Source: Balneolales bacterium (GTDB lineage Bacteria; Bacteroidota; Rhodothermia; Balneolales; Balneolaceae). Taken from it: a stretch of 10,439 nt of DNA. The notes beneath the pieces are model-generated. The model searched no databases. It saw nothing but the letters and a program-made list of their open reading frames with translations, and was not told the origin of the DNA. Shown piece after piece: positions 7,499 to 10,439 of the stretch (positions are counted from its first letter, which is position 1; every line of letters starts with the position of its first letter). A program made the translations under genes and the position numbers. The stretch spans positions 1 through 10,439 of the forward strand of contig JAURMN010000099.1 of the NCBI GenBank assembly GCA_030830725.1. Direction: 5' to 3'.

Positions 7499-7851
7499 CT
7501 GTTACCCCCATTTCTATCGAAGTGCTCACTAAAAAAGGGGAAATGAGCATTCGATGGGCGGATGAGGTGACACATGTCTATTCTCTGTTTGGTTTACGAA
7601 AAAATTGTCCATGCGTCATGTGTAGAGGTGGGCACGAACTGATGGATCAGTTTGAACCCGGCTTCTTTTTAGTCGATCCCTCTCTAACTACCGGCGGAAA
7701 AGACCTTCGGATAGAGAAGATCCTACCTATTGGACATCATGCCATTCGAATTTATTGGAGTGACGGTCACAACGAAGGTATGCTTCGCTATGAAAATTTG
7801 CGTTACTGGGGCGAATGGATTGAAAGAAACAAGAATTCTGATCAAGAATAA
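7480..7851 (+). CDS. DUF971 (GBBH-like N-terminal domain) protein
   Basis: The product is a small stand-alone protein of the DUF971/gamma-butyrobetaine-hydroxylase-like N-terminal domain family. The same fold is found at the N-terminus of eukaryotic gamma-butyrobetaine hydroxylases and fused to Mrp/HCF101-type iron-sulfur carriers. From the ATG at 7480 it has 123 residues: a strand region (SIRWADE, 23-29), a metal-binding-type motif CPCVMC (Cys43, Cys45, Cys48) followed by RGGHE, and the family signature WSDGHNEGMLRYENLR (93-108) with His97. The frame is open further upstream from about 7411, but starting there would overlap the divergent acyltransferase and add a segment unlike the family, so 7480 is preferred. 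The biochemical role is not known; a part in iron-sulfur or metal handling is inference from fusions. Its end overlaps sua5 by 10 nt on the opposite strand. Confidence 0.85.
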   Translation: MIESLKSVTPISIEVLTKKGEMSIRWADEVTHVYSLFGLRKNCPCVMCRGGHELMDQFEPGFFLVDPSLTTGGKDLRIEKILPIGHHAIRIYWSDGHNEGMLRYENLRYWGEWIERNKNSDQE

Positions 7852-8774
7852 GCGCCAATGGCTTTGCTGATACGATTGTTCAATGCCGGAAGGATAGGGT
7901 GGAGACTCTCTTCCGGAAGCGATTCAATGTAAATATATTGAAGTCCAATCCGATCAGCCCAGCGAAATAAATCATAGAGAAGGGTAGCCATCGTTGAAAA
8001 ATCTCCCTCTACATGGACCACTCTTCCCGAAAACAATTCAGGTTGCCCGGCTGAATGTAAAATCAAGAGGCTGTTATCAGGTAACGAGGCTCGCAGTGTT
8101 CCATCAGGATGACGCTCACTTGGAATCCAGTAGACGGAAGCATTGGGTTTATAGTGCGTATATTTCATTCCGGGGCTTCTGAAACCTTCAGCAGAGACCG
8201 CCTCTTCAGACTTCCAGTGTCGAACTGGAATTTGAGAAACGTGTGATAAGGATGCGGTATCCAATGCTCCTGGTCGAAGGATAACAAATTCCTGAGGGTC
8301 ACGACAATCAACTACTGTTGATTCAAGACCAATCTGTGTATTTCCACCATCCACTACACAGATTGTACCCTCATAGTCTTGTTCAACGTGACTTGCACGT
8401 GTTGGACTCGGCTTACCGGATGGATTTGCACTGGGCGCAACCAAGGGTCCTGTTTTTTGAATTACATCTAATATGATTGGATGAGCTGGAACTCGAAGCG
8501 CCACAGAGTCGAGTCCTGCTGTAATTGTATCCGGAACATCCGGTTTTTTGGATAAAATCAGGGTTAATGGACCTGGCCAAAATACTTCCATTAATTTTTT
8601 TGCGGCTTCGCACGGTTCTTCAGCAAATTGGCCCACCTGATGTATTCCATCAACATGGACAATCAGAGGATTATCCTGAGGACGTCCTTTGATTCGGAAT
8701 ATGGCGTCTACGGCCTTCGGGTCGGCGACTACGGCAGCCAATCCATATACGGTCTCGGTGGGAACTGTCTCCAC
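7842..8774 (-). CDS. Threonylcarbamoyl-AMP synthase, Sua5 type, main reading frame (5' end interrupted)
   Basis: Sua5/YwlC makes threonylcarbamoyl-AMP from threonine, bicarbonate and ATP, the first step of t6A37 modification of ANN-decoding tRNAs. The 310 codons from the GTG at 8774 encode PTETVYG (5-11), KGRPQDNPL (29-37, the KxR pair Lys29/Arg31), LRVPAHP (93-99), APSANPSGKPSPT (113-125, the SxN pair Ser115/Asn117), IGLESTVVD (148-156) and ILRPGA (165-170). The linker SPGMKYTHYKP (200-210) and a C-terminal Sua5 domain (about 215-310) follow. Such a start leaves only four residues before PTETVYG; the usual first helix and half of strand 1 are missing. That missing part is encoded in the same frame upstream, from the ATG at 8822, but an in-frame TAA (8775-8777) directly precedes the GTG. 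All downstream motifs look intact, so the gene is either recently broken, restarted at the GTG, or affected by a base error. The family call is firm; the start is not. Confidence 0.88.
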   Translation of the reverse strand: METVPTETVYGLAAVVADPKAVDAIFRIKGRPQDNPLIVHVDGIHQVGQFAEEPCEAAKKLMEVFWPGPLTLILSKKPDVPDTITAGLDSVALRVPAHPIILDVIQKTGPLVAPSANPSGKPSPTRASHVEQDYEGTICVVDGGNTQIGLESTVVDCRDPQEFVILRPGALDTASLSHVSQIPVRHWKSEEAVSAEGFRSPGMKYTHYKPNASVYWIPSERHPDGTLRASLPDNSLLILHSAGQPELFSGRVVHVEGDFSTMATLLYDLFRWADRIGLQYIYIESLPEESLHPILPALNNRISKAIGAYS

Positions 8775-8822
8775 TTAACCAAATTTTAGTTTTTGAATGG
8801 CCAGTTCTTTGTCAATGATCAT
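8775..8822 (-). other. Upstream sua5 N-terminal segment ending at an in-frame TAA
   Basis: An ATG at 8822 overlaps the mfd stop codon as ATGA and starts a 15-codon frame, MIIDKELAIQKLKFG, that ends with TAA at 8777-8775. The peptide resembles the first helix of Sua5/YrdC proteins, which normally runs as an amphipathic helix into a Gly and then the VxxPTETVYG strand. The stop and the following GTG (8774) are in the same frame as the rest of sua5. Read without the stop, the whole gene (7842-8822) would encode about 326 residues with a normal start. It could alternatively act as a short leader peptide that hands ribosomes on to the GTG. Confidence 0.75.
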
Positions 8823-10439
8823 AATCCTTCTGCTCTCTTGTGAAGAATAAAATCCAGGGATTGCCCCGAATAGTCGGAATAAAGTTCAGCCAGATAACGC
8901 TCAACGGCCTCAAGATCGTTTAAATTCGTGGCAATCAATCGAACCACATTGTCTTTTTGGACCAATTGAAAAGGGTGATCCTCTCTATTCTGCATCCGTT
9001 GAATCAAATCTTGAAATAATCCTTTCTCGAAAAAGATTTTCCCCTGTTTTGTATCTGCATCGGGGCTTTGTAGCCAGAGCTTACCTGCCCTCATCGTCAC
9101 TTTTTTTATGGCCCACTGAGCAGCCATCCACTTAATCTTGGAGGCTCTGAAAAGGGTAGAGGCTTCTTTGGTTAGGGGTCCAAAGCGATCGGTAACTTCC
9201 TCTTGCCAATCGTGAAATTCTTTTAGAATCTCTGCACCGGCAAGTTTTCGGTACAAATTAATCCGCTCTACTGAATCAAGGATGTAGGTCTGATCAAGGA
9301 GAGCCGTTTCATCGAAGTCCAGAGCCGTTTCCGAGGAAGAAAGTGATGATAGTGTGGCGAGGGATCGTGAAGAGTCAGATTTCTCCATAACGGATCCATC
9401 TTTATCAATTTTTGCGTTACTGTGAGAATTTATTTCGGATACCGAAGCAGATTTGTCGAATTCCGACCGATCGACAGCAGAATCAGAATCGGTCACCGCT
9501 GGATCTTTCTTCTCAAACAAAGAGCTAAATTCCGTTTCTTTCAGCTCTTCGACGGTTTCATTCAGAATCTTGGTGTACAATTCAAACCCGATATCATTGA
9601 TAAAACCGCTCTGTTCGGCACCTAAAAGATCACCCGCACCTCGAATATCCAGATCCCTCATGGCAATATGAAACCCGGCTCCAAGATCCGAAAACTCTTC
9701 CAATGCTGTTAATCTTCTGCGTGACTCGGGACTGAGTTCATTAAGTGGTGGTGTGATTAGATAACAAAAAGCTTTCCGATCCGATCGCCCTACTCTACCC
9801 CTCAATTGATGTAATTCAGAAAGGCCGAAACTATGAGCGTTGTGAATCAGAATGGTGTTCGCATTTGAAATATCAATTCCATTTTCAACAATATTGGTCG
9901 ATAGAAGAACATCAAACTTATGCTGATAAAAATCCTGGATTATGGTTTCCAGTTGAGTTGCCGGCATTTGACCATGAGCCACACGAATGCGAACGTCGGG
10001 TACCAGGCTGCGAATTAAATCACCAAGTTCTTCGATGCTTTGGATGCGATTATGAACAAAAAAGACTTGACCCCCGCGTGTAATTTCATGTTCAATGGCT
10101 TCAGCAATGAGTTCTCGATTGAAGGCATGAATTTCAGTGTAAACAGGTTGTCGATTTGGCGGAGGTGTCTGAATAATGCTCAAATCTCGGGCACCCATCA
10201 GTGAAAATTGCAAGGTTCTGGGAATAGGTGTTGCCGTCAACGTTAACACATCCACTGTAACTCTGAATTTTTTTAGTTTATCCTTGACAGCCACCCCAAA
10301 CCGTTGCTCTTCATCAATAATTAGAATCCCCAGATCGGCAAATTGAACATCCTTAGAAACCAAACGATGTGTGCCGATCAAAATATCCACCTTTCCATCG
10401 GCCAAATCCTGAAGGACTTCCTTTTGTTTAGTAGATGGA
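8819..10439 (-). CDS. mfd: Transcription-repair coupling factor Mfd, C-terminal half (runs off right edge)
   Basis: Mfd pushes stalled RNA polymerase off damaged template with its ATP-driven translocase and recruits UvrA. The window holds the last 539 residues, open to the right edge. In window numbering from 10438, GTHRL (about 22-26), the DEEQ box IIDEEQRFG (about 40-48), TLTATPIPRTL (about 66-76), FVHNR (about 127-131), the motif V region STNIVENGIDI (about 180-190) and the motif VI region QLRGRVGRSDR (about 211-221) make up the helicase core. The relay/hook region RDLDIRGAGDLLGAEQSG (about 261-278) and the C-terminal TRCF domain with ERINLYRKLAG (about 391-401) follow. An unusual Ser/Asp/Glu-rich insert occupies about residues 309-373. 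RecG is excluded by the TRCF domain. The N-terminal UvrB-like and RNA-polymerase-interaction domains lie outside the window. The stop overlaps the upstream sua5 ATG as ATGA, implying translational coupling. Confidence 0.95.
   Translation of the reverse strand, partial: PSTKQKEVLQDLADGKVDILIGTHRLVSKDVQFADLGILIIDEEQRFGVAVKDKLKKFRVTVDVLTLTATPIPRTLQFSLMGARDLSIIQTPPPNRQPVYTEIHAFNRELIAEAIEHEITRGGQVFFVHNRIQSIEELGDLIRSLVPDVRIRVAHGQMPATQLETIIQDFYQHKFDVLLSTNIVENGIDISNANTILIHNAHSFGLSELHQLRGRVGRSDRKAFCYLITPPLNELSPESRRRLTALEEFSDLGAGFHIAMRDLDIRGAGDLLGAEQSGFINDIGFELYTKILNETVEELKETEFSSLFEKKDPAVTDSDSAVDRSEFDKSASVSEINSHSNAKIDKDGSVMEKSDSSRSLATLSSLSSSETALDFDETALLDQTYILDSVERINLYRKLAGAEILKEFHDWQEEVTDRFGPLTKEASTLFRASKIKWMAAQWAIKKVTMRAGKLWLQSPDADTKQGKIFFEKGLFQDLIQRMQNREDHPFQLVQKDNVVRLIATNLNDLEAVERYLAELYSDYSGQSLDFILHKRAEGL
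9320..9514 (-). other. Low-complexity Ser/Asp/Glu-rich insert within Mfd
   Basis: The segment encodes about 65 residues between FSSLFEKK and DFDETALLDQTYI, dominated by Ser, Asp, Glu, Lys and Thr, with runs such as SLSSSET and TDSDSAVD. It lies between the relay helix region and the C-terminal TRCF domain, where Mfd proteins usually carry a shorter linker. It is predicted to be disordered by composition. The frame is maintained throughout, so it is a linker expansion and not a frameshift. Confidence 0.6.

Noticed and set aside
7886..7916. CCGGAAG/CTTCCGG inverted repeat as a terminator for the DUF971 gene
   Set aside because: The arms are 7 nt with a 17-nt loop and no T-run, and lie in sua5 codons encoding Leu-Pro-type residues; coincidence is as likely as function.
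8775..8777. Genome-wide reassignment of TAA as an explanation of the sua5 interruption
   Set aside because: TAA is used as the normal terminal stop of rsmB, atpD, atpC, the acyltransferase and the DUF971 gene in this window.

Overview
The window looks like a chromosomal housekeeping region from a bacterium of the Bacteroidota/Chlorobiota/Balneolota-Rhodothermota assemblage (FCB group). Four things point that way. The atpD-atpC pair stands apart from the other F1Fo genes. AtpD carries a lineage-type insertion before the GQMNEPP motif. The epsilon subunit is short and lacks its C-terminal helical domain. No gene start has a clear Shine-Dalgarno sequence, and one promoter candidate fits the TAnnTTTG element of Bacteroidota. 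The phylum cannot be fixed more closely by reading alone. No mobile element, CRISPR array, tRNA or rRNA was seen.

Layout. Positions 1-4688 hold a tight minus-strand cluster, read from the right: rsmB (16S rRNA m5C967 methyltransferase), valS (valyl-tRNA synthetase), then the start of a pcrA/uvrD-type helicase that runs off the left edge. Gaps between these genes are 13 and 5 nt. A 229-nt AT-rich divergent spacer (4689-4917) separates them from plus-strand atpD and atpC (4918-6705). atpC runs head-on into a minus-strand PlsC-type acyltransferase, with a 29-nt overlap of coding ends. That acyltransferase is divergent, across 32 nt, from a small plus-strand DUF971 protein. The DUF971 gene in turn converges, with a 10-nt overlap, on a minus-strand pair: sua5 (threonylcarbamoyl-AMP synthase) downstream of mfd (transcription-repair coupling factor, running off the right edge).

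Working themes are translation (ValS, RsmB, Sua5), DNA repair and transcription-coupled repair (PcrA/UvrD, Mfd), energy (AtpD, AtpC) and lipid synthesis (PlsC-like). The minus-strand clusters probably act as operons.

The most notable anomaly is at the 5' end of sua5. An ATG overlaps the mfd stop as ATGA and opens a frame encoding the expected first helix of the Sua5/YrdC domain. An in-frame TAA at codon 16 then interrupts it, just before the conserved PTETVYG strand. The remaining 310 codons look intact from a GTG directly after that TAA. This could be a nonsense mutation, a sequencing error, a stop-restart arrangement or readthrough. A second oddity is a Ser/Asp-rich insertion of roughly 65 residues in Mfd. 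I did not find a clearly novel multi-gene system; the region is mostly core genome.
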